Assembly: GCF_000264905.1 (NCBI RefSeq)
Contig: NW_006763152.1
Location: forward strand, 186,001 to 250,000
From: Stereum hirsutum FP-91666 SS1
Taxonomy: Eukaryota > Basidiomycota > Agaricomycetes > Russulales > Stereaceae
DNA length: 64,000 nt
Direction: 5' to 3'
The notes beneath the pieces are model-generated. The model was not told where the DNA came from. It searched no databases and saw only the letters and a list, made by a program, of their open reading frames with translations. Position numbers and translations under genes: made by a program. Position 1 is the first letter of the stretch, and each line of letters starts with the position of its first letter. Shown here piece by piece: positions 55,841-64,000 of this stretch.

Positions 55841-58153
55841 CTATGTCGCCACCAAGTAACCCCTCTGCCCACCGTACTGCGCACCCGGTGAGCCCGGATC
55901 GACGAGCATCAAGCACCAGAGGACAAACACCAAGAAAACGACGATCTGGACCAGGGACCGCATAATGGCCACTACCGTCGAAATGGTTGGGACGACTCGC
56001 AGTGCCAGGGTGAATGTGGCGAGGCAAACATGGGAGAGTAGCTCGAAGATCGTGAGGATGGCAAGGTATTCGAAGTAGAGGAGGGTGTTTGCTACCCTGG
56101 TCGCGAGGTTGGTCTTCGTAGCTACGATGCAGCTGTCCTTGTTGACTTGGTGCGGCGCATAAGTGCTGTGCGTATCGAAGGAATGGTGGAGAGCACGGTC
56201 GTCGTCGTCGTCGTCGTCGTCGTCTTCCTCAGACTCCTCGTTACAGGACTTTCCAGCCTTGCCGGCGAATGACGATACCATGGCGGGACCAGGGATAGGC
56301 AGCTCGATTGTGTTGGAGTCTTCGACGGCGAACTTAAGATGAAAAGGATCAGCCTATCACACAAAAATAACGTCAGAGTGGAAGAAGAGACGTACAGCAT
56401 CGTCCATCAACATCTCCTCGACCGCGTACTCGTCTTCCTCGTCCTCATCTTCAACTTTTGGAGCGAGCTCCGTGATGGGCTCCTCGTAAGAAATGATAAC
56501 CTAGATTAATGACAAGACCAACGCCGATGAATGAGCACGAAACTCGACACATGACAGCTGCTAGAGATCGACTTACATCCTCCTCAAAAAGAATACACTC
56601 AACCTCTCCTTCGTCATCGTTATCGGCCTCGTTCAGAGCAACCTCGTGCGTAGATGTATTGATTTTCTTGTTTTCTTCGGCCTCTTTGAGCCTACTCTCG
56701 AGGATGTAGTACGATGTAGAAACGCGCAGTGCGGCGAGCATGTTGGTCGAGACAGTCGAATGGTTGGCGACGGAGACCTTGCAATCCCTGCAGACATCCG
56801 AACCCTCCGCACGCTCTTCGCCGGATACGATCGGGGCGGTGAATTCATTCAATGCCGATCGGCCCTCGGCTTCCTCGTCCTTAACCTTCGAAATCCCTTC
56901 ATCGACCTGAATGAAGTCGCTGGAGCATCCAATGACGCTGTCGATGACGTCGACGCCGTTTTCAGAGCCCGATGGCACGATGACGAAGATAGAGGTGGAA
57001 GCCAGTGGCTTGCATGCGATCTCGAAGTCCTCCCAGACTGAGGTGACGTCGAAGACGGCAGGGATGTCTGTGGCGGTGGCAAGAGTGAGGCCAGAGGCGG
57101 CTTGCTCAAGATCGAAGGAACTGAACAAACATAGTACGTTAACAACAGCACGCAAACCGATAGTCAAGGCGCAAAATGAGAGACGCACCTGTCGCATGCG
57201 CTAGGGATCCCAGCGTCGACGGCGACCTCCGCCATCAACTGGTCCCACTCATCCCAGTCACCCTCTTCATCGTCTTCATCATCGTTGTCGTCAGCCTTGA
57301 GCACTGTCTCCGCGACTCGAACCATACACGTATCCACGAGCGATGCACGAGCGTCGATGATATCATCGGGGGCGGCGGGTTGGGTATCCTCGGTATCGAC
57401 GAAGTGTGAGATGTGAAGGGGAGCTTCCGACAACGGCGAGCTGTCAGTGGAGATCCAAGAGATTATCGACCCAGATTAAACAAGAAACGATATCGATCAG
57501 TAAAGCAAGAAAAGGATAAGAAGTACGGCGTAGGCATACCTCTCCTTATCGTCGACTACACCATGGACGTTCGCGACGTCCAACAGACTCACGCTCTCGA
57601 CCGTCAGGCCACGGAAAGCGGGGATAGACTTCTTGACAACGAGGTTCAAAGGGGCGAACTCGAGATCGTCGCCGAGCGAGGTGGTGCTGCTGTGGGCGGA
57701 TGATTTCGACCAGAGATTGGTAGCGACATCAGAGTCAGAGTCAGAGTCGGAGCCGTCCGTATCGTCGGAGGGAGCGTCCTCGGGGTCGACGAAGGTCGCG
57801 GTCCACGCCTTCGGTCGGAGAGGAGCCAGAGGAAGAATGAGGACCTGAGTTTTCTTCGCCGGAGAACGGACAATCGCTGGAGCGATCATCCTGATAATAG
57901 TACCGGGCACGTCGTCCTGGTCGCCAACGAGAGCAGAACTGTTGGATGAAGGCTCAAGGTCTCGTCCAAGCATGGGCCTGAGGCAAGCACCAAGCCCGAG
58001 GGTGGTGATAGCTGACGAGGGCCTGAGGCAAGACTTGACAGCAGACCACAGATCGGCGCCAGAGAACGATGGAAGGTTGACCTGGTCGATGCCCGAAGGC
58101 GGGGATGGGGCCGGGAGGCCAGTGATAGCGGTGGTGTCGAGTGCGTAGAGCAT
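55841..58153 (-). CDS. acidic protein with C-terminal hydrophobic segment, unknown
   Basis: Five exons on the minus strand, 58153-57540, 57440-57189, 57120-56577, 56500-56396 and 56332-55841, join in phase to 668 residues. I do not recognise it. The sequence is rich in Asp, Glu and Ser, with acidic runs DSDSDSD near residue 145, DDNDDEDDEEGDWDEWDQ near 255 and nine aspartates near residue 540 encoded by a GTC/GAC trinucleotide run (56199-56226). The last 110 residues hold hydrophobic stretches (LLYFEYLAILTIFELLSHV, SLVQIVVFLVFVLWCLMLV), so it may be anchored in a membrane by its tail with a long acidic head in the cytosol. No catalytic motif is seen. The exon chain is phase-consistent, so the gene is probably real. 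Confidence 0.75.
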
Positions 58154-59086
58154 ATTGAGCTATGAAGGCAGGTAAAAATAAAAGTGATTGTTACTGTAGA
58201 GAAGAAGGAGAGAACGCAGCGCTGCATGGGATTAAATACTACGTGCTGGGCTATGTTTCGCGGAGGAGTGAATTCATCCGTAAGACTGGTAGGCCAAGTC
58301 GAATTGGCGTCTTGTCCGAGACATAATACTCGTCGATCTCTCAGGATGGCTGACCTGAGCAGTATTGTCCCAGTTGTTTCAGGTGTAGTCGTAACAGGCC
58401 ATAAAAGGCGACGGAGATTCATACTTCGACGAAGCCTGAGGTAGCCTAGCATGAGACCCGCTGAGACGCGACTGAGACTGCCAGCGAGTAGACCGTGTCA
58501 AAGTTCAACGTTCAAGGTCGCCACGAAGTCCCGATTGTGTAAGGAAGCCGTGGTGATCATTTGGCCCATGAATGCTCAAAGACTGCGTTCTATATGAAAT
58601 GCACCTATTCTGAGGATAGTTGGGCTGGTGCCGCCAAGTCGACACGCACCGAACGAAAAGGACTCAGACAGATCGAGGCAAGAGAAAGGCTCGATCGATG
58701 ACGTACCGCCTTTTGTGTGCGCATATTTGGCCTTAGTTCGCTGGATCGCGGCCCAGTGGTCGCGGTGCCACTCATGTGGCACAGCTCAGCCAGAAGTCCA
58801 GGATCAGGTTTCAACGATGCCTGTCCTCGCACTCCATGACATACGTGCAGAGATTTAAGAGGTGAAGATGAGAGTCAGGGTACGAAGTCGCCGCCCTATT
58901 CTGGGGATGCGCTCATCGCTCTGAGGCGCGTTCCAGTTCAGCTGTCAAGTCCCTGCCAGCGGTCAGACGCCGAGGTTCGACAAGACCTAAGAACAAGAAG
59001 TTGGAGGTCGCGAACATAAAAAAAAGAAAAACCTGATCCGTGTAACATTAATGACGCGGCGATCTCATATATGGTTCAGGTTTTTT
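58154..59086. other. intergenic, no gene seen
   Basis: Upstream region of the 55841 gene. Short frames on both strands have no recognised motif. Confidence 0.45.
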
Positions 59087-59230
59087 TCGAGGTCGAAGTG
59101 GCAGTCGCAGAGATCGATATACCGTGACAGCCACGATGGGGTCCAGCAGACATCCCAACTATACGATCCAGACGAACCGGTTCCAGCTCCCCCTCTCGCA
59201 GAATGTCGGCTGAGTTACTCACAGAGAAAA

Positions 59231-59308
59231 GACTAGACCCAGACGCGAACCGAGAGACATATGCCATCGTGTAATATCAGACGCGTTGTCCAATTACACT
59301 ATCAGGTC
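59231..59308 (-). tRNA. tRNA-like element 1, degenerate
   Basis: Read on the minus strand, a weak A box (TAGTGTAATTGG) and a changed B box (GGTTCGCGTC) lie at tRNA spacing, with a pairing T stem. The acceptor stem pairs at 5 of 7 positions. No sure anticodon loop; probably a decayed copy. Confidence 0.35.
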
Positions 59309-59605
59309 CCTGGGAGTAGTCGAGGTGCATACTACACGTCAAGGATCGACAAGGGCGTCCTAAGGGCGATGAGTCAAAGGCCACACAAAGAGAGGAAAGA
59401 AAAAGCATGAGCTGAGTGGACCGAGCCTTCCTTTGTAGTAGTAGTGGGCCTGGGCTGATGTGCTGAAAGTCGTAGTGGCGGGGGACCGTACGCTGACCTT
59501 ATCATAATCAACGAAGGTCACTTCCCGTCGTCAGTTAATTCGGCTCATACACTGAGTGGACGACGACTATTCGATCCAAAAAATTGAGGATCAATTTCAG
59601 TGGAA

Positions 59606-59683
59606 GGGCTCGACTCGGATTCGAACCGAAGTTATCTGCCACCGTGAGATGTCAGATACGCATTCCAGTTACGCTATCAAGTC
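59606..59683 (-). tRNA. tRNA-like element 2
   Basis: On the minus strand it has an A box (TAGCGTAACTGG), a perfect B box (GGTTCGAATCC), D and T stems, and an acceptor stem pairing 6 of 7 (GACTTGA with TCGAGCC). The region between TATCT and AGATA is 16 bases, longer than an anticodon loop, so an intron would be needed. I could not fix an anticodon with U33. Confidence 0.45.
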
Positions 59684-59971
59684 CTGCAGATGGACGAGGC
59701 GCATAGTGCACATCGAGATCCATATAATACGTCGATGTACATTCTGCACGCCGAGGACAAGGCCGAGAAAACCTGAGCCGAGTCGACCGAGCCTCATAGT
59801 GGGTCAATCGATGGCGCAGAATGCTTTCGGGGTCGCAGTGGCAATGGCGGTGACAGAAGTAGATACAGTTCCGATACCTGACAAACGTCCAAAATTTGAA
59901 CGTACTACAACATCCAGACTTGTCGGTTCCAGCTCCCCATCTCCAAAAATGAAATTATCAAAGTCGAGGAA

Positions 59972-60053
59972 GGGCTCGACTCGGATTCGAACCGAGGATC
60001 ATCTACGTATTCGTCATGACCGCAGATGTGCTTACCAGTTAAGCCACCAAGTC
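59972..60053 (-). tRNA. tRNA-like element 3
   Basis: On the minus strand it has an A box (TGGCTTAACTGG), a perfect B box (GGTTCGAATCC), a perfect five-base T stem, a D stem (GCTT/AAGC) and an acceptor stem with one A-C mismatch. The loop between CATCT and AGATG is 19 bases, suggesting an intron of about 12 bases or decay. The anticodon is not certain. Confidence 0.5.
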
Positions 60054-60557
60054 CATACCAGTGGTAGATGTGCACGATCAAGTTACACGACGCGGTTCGA
60101 TAACATCGGCCAAACAAGTGCCAAACATCGGCCCAAGAACGAGAAGATCGCAGACGAGAAAAGACAAGATTACAGAGCTCGAGCGCTTGACTGGGAGAAC
60201 AGTTGGACTTGCCGGCTACGGTGCAACTCCCGTATACATCAAGGTGGCGAAGATGGGCCTATAAGAAACCATAAAGCGCGGGTGATAGAAACAGACGAGG
60301 GAGGAAACACGAAGGAGGCGACCGTGACTAGCGGAATCAAAGCGAAATATTGACGTGGTATCTGTTCCGTTCGGCGCCACTGTGGCCCACCCACTCCCAA
60401 ACACCAACGCAGCAGAGCGTACCACGGACACCGAATGGACAACGTCACTCGCATCGTACAACATGCGAAACAATGTATAGATGTACATAGCATTTTACAC
60501 ACAAGTCAATGAGCACGAACCAAACCATCCATCATGGCAAAGCGAAACAAAAAGGAC
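60054..60557. other. intergenic, no gene seen
   Basis: It lies between the tRNA-like elements and the 3' end of the LEA-like gene. No coding or RNA signal seen. Confidence 0.45.
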
Positions 60558-61489
60558 TCAGAGCTTCGAAGCCGCCCTGTGAATCCTCGCCCTAAACTCA
60601 TCCTCCGTCTCACCCGCCTTCAACTTAATATCCTCGCCCTTTGCAGCGGCCCTCGCCTTCGCCGACTCGAATCTCTTCACAAAGTCATCGTGCGTCTCAC
60701 CAGCACGCTGCTTGAGCTCGTCACCCTTGGCGATGGCAGCGGCCTTAGCCTGTTCGACACGAGCCCGAAAGTCTTCTTCGGCCTCACCAGCACGTCGTTG
60801 GATGTCATCGACGGCATCTTGAGACTTGGCTTTACCCCAGCCAAACCAGGACCACCAGGAGCTTTTGGCTTGGTCGGCTTTCTTAGCTGTAGATGGGAGA
60901 AAGGGAAATAGGGGTTAGCAAATGAAGAGCATGCAAGGGAACATCCAGACATCGTGGACAAAAGCGAATCAAAGGACTCACCAGCGGACTCCTTCGTCTC
61001 CGCAGCCTTCTTCTCAATGACCTCGTATCCCTCCTCGATCTTCCTCTTCCCATCATCGTACGTGCTTCCTGCCTTCTCCCTCGCACTATCGACCTTACTC
61101 TCGCCCGACCTCCTGATCTCCTCATACTTCTTCTGCGCATCACTCAAAGCCTCCTGCGCCTTCACTTGTCCCTGCTCCACCGTCTTCTGCAACTCAGGCT
61201 TCGACAACTCCTGCTTCTCCTTCTCGAGGCGGTCATTTTCGAGGGTAGAGTAGTAGTAGTAACCACCTGCGAGTGCGGCAAAGAGACCAGTGAAGAGAAG
61301 TGCGTTTGAAGATTTAGATTCGGGTGGTGGTGGGGTCGTGCGTGTTTCGGTGGTGGGTTTTGTTGGGTCGGGAGTGATATCGGAACGGCGGGCAGTCGAG
61401 GCAAGGGTGCGTCGTGCAACGACAGGCGCGACCGCCACACGGCGAGCAACGACGGGGCGAAGAGTAGAAGATGCTGCGGTGCGATACAT
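60558..61489 (-). CDS. mitochondrial-type membrane protein with LEA-like repeats
   Basis: Two exons on the minus strand, 61489-60982 and 60886-60558, give 278 residues. The N terminus is rich in Arg, Ala and Ser without acidic residues (about 1-36), as in a mitochondrial import signal. One membrane helix follows (NALLFTGLFAALAGGYYYYS, about 61-80), then a long, charged, alanine-rich helical region. The C-terminal third holds three repeats of about 29 residues starting RAGEAEEDFRAR, RAGETHDDFVKR and KAGETEDEFRAR. Such amphipathic Lys/Glu/Ala-rich repeats resemble LEA or hydrophilin proteins and apolipoprotein-like helices. It probably sits in the inner mitochondrial membrane, but a role in stress protection or membrane shaping is only inferred. 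Confidence 0.88.
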
Positions 61490-62098
61490 ATCGGGCGATG
61501 TTATTGTTCGTTCGTAGATGAGATGAAAGTCAAAGTCAAGAAAAGAATTCGAGGTGGAGGTGCGTGTTCGTCGTGGGTGGAAAAGATGCGAGAAAATGCG
61601 GACGGCGTGAGGCGCGTTTTGAGTGAGCGGGGAAGCGCGATGACGCGCGATGAGGTCACTGCTTTGTTCGAGTTTGCCCCTGAGAGGCGCGTACTAACGC
61701 GTCTTGGCACGTGGCACTCCTCTCCATCGCTCCTCTTTTCGACGCGTCAATGTCTTCGCGCTCGAGGATGGCGTCGTCATGGTCTGGTTAGTCTGGTAGG
61801 TTCGGTTTTTCATGCATAATGTTCTCGAATAGTTCGTCATAGTTGGACTTTCGTCCTCCCAGACTCCAGCCCAATGTTAGGACAGTTTTCTTTCGCGGCT
61901 GGTCCATCTAGGAAAATGTCTCGTCTTCTCCCTCCCTCACACTCGATAGAAGAAATCATCTGGTCAAGGTCGTGGCTCACACTACGTGCTCCCTTCTGAA
62001 ATTGACGGACTTCGTGGACATTCGACAATCAAAGTCTATATCCTATTTTCCCGGATCCAAGAGGGGCCTTCTCTAGATCTAGAGATGGGCCGCCGCGG
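61490..62098. other. intergenic, no gene seen
   Basis: Upstream region of the LEA-like gene. No other coding signal seen. Confidence 0.45.
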
Positions 62099-62877
62099 TA
62101 GGGTTTTGCACGGGTCAAACCACGGGTGCCAGAGACGAACCCGTACCCGTACCCGCCAAACACCGTACCCGCACGGGTACGGGTACGGGTAGCCCGCGTT
62201 GTGGCACGGGTTTGCCTCTTGCCACCGCGGTTATTTTGTACGGTGTTGAAGGAAGTTGACTGCCATAAAGGCAGTATGAGTCGATTTTCCAAGACATGGG
62301 AGAGCACTGTAGAGCGCGGCCTTCTTCCCGTTACTCTTTTCAATGGGAACCTCGTCCCACCCCGCGCCAAGTCCACATGTCAACCCACTCTAGTTCAATA
62401 CTGACAGTGCCAATGTCAAACATGTGTGTGTTTTACATGCACCGGAGGGGTTCGACCCATAGCAAGTGATACTCGTCACTCAATGGAACAACGCCGAACG
62501 GCAGTTACAGCCGTTGTTCTCGTTGACGGTTCGTACGCTATTTCGGGGACCGATAGAGCGCGGGATAACACATCTCCATAGACGAGCCCTGACAGCCTGG
62601 AATTCGAGCTTAAGCTCAAACTGTACCATAACACAAGAGCATCCGAGAGCCCGAGCTGAAGTGATGAATGAATTTCATCCGAGTCATTGGCTCAGCAAGT
62701 CGTAAAAGTGGGATATAGTGCTCCTTCGAGCATCTCTACTCACCAAGACTCCAACCCGTCGCAAGAACCGCGGGTCTCGCGGTATTTAACGGTCCTGAGA
62801 ACCTCAGACCCGTACCCGTACCCGCCACACACCGTGCTCCAAAACCGCGGGTGTAACCGGACCCGTGCAAAACACTA
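62099..62877. mobile_element. non-autonomous element with terminal inverted repeats
   Basis: The left end TAGGGTTTTGCACGGGT (62099-62115) and the right end ACCCGTGCAAAACACTA (62861-62877) are inverted copies with one mismatch in 17. Just inside each end lie ACCCGTACCCGTACCCGCC-type runs (62144-62190 and 62811-62830), also in inverted order. The inside, about 780 bases in total, has no transposase frame. No clear target-site duplication was found: the 8 bases outside each end differ. This looks like a MITE-type element, perhaps hAT-related; the class is a guess. Confidence 0.65.
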
Positions 62878-63281
62878 GATGGGCGCCGTGCGTTCCTAAA
62901 ACGAACTCATCGCCCGAGCTCATTGGGACTACGACTTTGCTCCGGTTCCAGCTTGACTTGCGTGGTAATCTCCGACCGTGCTGCCAAGGCTCTTCCTGCC
63001 TGTAGACTTTGCTTGGGTAGCTCATACGCTGGGTGTGGCGGGGCCAATAGGGTGCGAGAGCGGTGATCGTATATTGATTCATGAAGTCTGGTGGTACAGA
63101 GACACAACATTCGGGAACCTCTTCCTGTGTGGCAACCTCCTTCGTACAGTTCAATCCGTCATGTATTCCAAAAACGATCCTGAGGGAAGAAAACGTCAGC
63201 TCCGGGAAGCGATTTCAAATCCTGAAAATCATCACCTTCGTCTGCCCTTCCTACGAATCCGACCTTGACCTTCGTACATGC
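62878..63281. other. 3' flank of the caspase-domain gene
   Basis: Frames on both strands are open for about 100 codons but no splice-supported gene emerges. Confidence 0.4.
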
Positions 63282-64000
63282 TCACTCCCTCCACTGTATA
63301 ATCGGCACACGAGTAGAGTCCCAGGGTGAATTTATTGACACATATCTGCCATCCTCCCGAGCAATGCCATCGAACGGAGAATTCTGTTTGATGTGCGAAT
63401 AATCAACCCACTGGGTCGAGACGAAAAGCTTCAGAAATCCGACATCTACGTCCCGTCCTTGGCGCACGTGGTACATTCGTGGGTTGCCCCCGCCAGCCCC
63501 ATAACCAATCGTGAGGCTCGTGTGGGCGTCTATGGAGAAGTCGGCTCTTCCATCCCTGGCGATCCCTGGCTCGTAGTATGAGACTGTTCCACGATAAACG
63601 ACAGTCAGAAACGAGCTGTAAATCATGGTCGGTCATGTCGGATGGAGAACACTGCACATTACCTATGCTGAGGGCGCCTATGTCAAAATAGAATAAGGCC
63701 GCGTAAAGGGGCATGCTTGTGTTATTGACAATCTCGAATCCTAAGGGCCTGTGCTCGCCATCGTCCATCAACTTGATCATGTCACCCTCGATAAGATCCT
63801 TCGCGGGGTCTTTCTTCTTCATCGCCCAACCACCGTCTACCATTCCCTCCTCGAGCGCATAACATCTGAGGAAGACTTTCCCCGTGAGGCACAGTTGGCT
63901 GACCTTCGGAGTGCGATGGAGGTGCCGAAAGAAGTCGGCGGCGCCTGATAACACAGTAATGACATCCTGGCTCTCGTTCGGGTTTGTCTTGTTGCTGCAA
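63282..64000 (-). CDS. caspase-domain protein, C-terminal part (5' part outside window)
   Basis: Two exons on the minus strand are seen: one running in from beyond 64000 down to 63663, and 63583-63282 with the stop. The first begins ...SQDVITVLSGAADFFRHLHR, continues through a region with DGEHRPLGFEIVNNT and LYAALFYFDIGALSI, and splices to VSYYEPGIARDG. The second exon has SLTIGYGAGGGNPRMYHV, DVGFLKLFVSTQWVDYSHI and NSPF. In agaricomycetes this tail typically follows an ICE-like caspase p20 peptidase domain in large metacaspase-like proteins. The peptidase part itself is outside the window, so the call rests on the tail alone, from memory of the family. Confidence 0.75.

Larger units (their letters stand above)
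59087..60053. repeat. tandem units carrying tRNA-like elements
   Basis: The stretch near 59087-59205 (GTCGAAGTGGCAGTCGCAGA ... GGTTCCAGCTCCCC) recurs near 59830-59950 in modified form, and GAGCNGAGTNGACCGAGCCT recurs near 59410 and 59775. Each unit carries a minus-strand tRNA-like element. Confidence 0.7.

Noticed and set aside
59556..60353. Open frame of 265 codons on the + strand
   Set aside because: It runs antisense across two tRNA-like elements and their duplicated flanks; the repeated phrase GSTRIRTE comes from the inverted B-box region. Not a protein gene.
62404..62480. GGGGTTCGACCC near 62445 as a tRNA B box
   Set aside because: No matching A box or acceptor/T-stem pairing was found on either strand at tRNA spacing.
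1..64000. CRISPR array, prophage, operon or bacterial-type defence island
   Set aside because: No regular direct repeats with unique spacers and no prokaryotic gene organisation; intron-rich genes throughout show a fungal nuclear genome.

Overview
The window looks like nuclear DNA of a filamentous basidiomycete, most likely an agaricomycete. Nearly every gene is split by many 50-90 bp introns with GTNNGT donors. The protein families fit that group: large F-box and BTB-like families, a caspase-domain protein tail, a GH44 enzyme, and a small cysteine-rich secreted protein. No bacterial-type features, CRISPR array or operon were seen. All exon models were made by hand from splice consensus, reading phase and family knowledge; no search or expression data were used.

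Layout. 1-5.5 kb: pyrimidine-rich, with one small four-helix membrane protein gene (1560-2550, +) and scattered similar membrane-like fragments. 5.5-8.3 kb: a divergent G-protein alpha subunit (+). 9.8-12.1 kb: an MFS drug/proton antiporter (-). 13.4-32 kb: an F-box region holding four related intronless F-box genes (13.4 +, 20.7 -, 28.1 +, 30.4 +). Between them lie a small cysteine-rich secreted protein (-), an NCS1 purine-cytosine permease (-), a GH44 glucanase with an in-frame stop that a downstream splice acceptor can skip (+), and a short tandem repeat array. 32.5-36.1 kb: a transcription factor carrying both C2H2 fingers and a Zn2Cys6 cluster (-). 36.9-54.1 kb: three paralogous BTB-like genes (36.9 -, 41.8 +, 51.3 +), interleaved with a possible XRCC4/XLF/PAXX-type protein (40.0 +), an S1/P1 nuclease with two microexons (44.2 -) and an APC-type amino-acid/GABA permease (47.3 -). 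54.2-55.6 kb: decayed tandem gene copies and short repeats. 55.8-58.2 kb: an unrecognised acidic protein with a C-terminal hydrophobic region (-). 59.1-60.1 kb: three tandem tRNA-like elements. 60.6-61.5 kb: a mitochondrial-type LEA-like protein (-). 62.1-62.9 kb: an element with terminal inverted repeats. 63.3 kb to the right edge: the 3' part of a caspase-domain protein gene (-).

Functionally the region mixes nutrient uptake (MFS, NCS1 and APC transporters), secreted enzymes (GH44, S1 nuclease), signalling and regulation (G-alpha, dual zinc-finger factor), and lineage-expanded adaptor-type families (F-box, BTB-like). The two expanded families dominate: a roughly 2 kb F-box unit copied with its promoter, and a dispersed BTB-like trio sharing a C-terminal CxxC motif. 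These, with the GH44 stop/acceptor arrangement and the tandem tRNA-like elements, are the parts most worth a second look.
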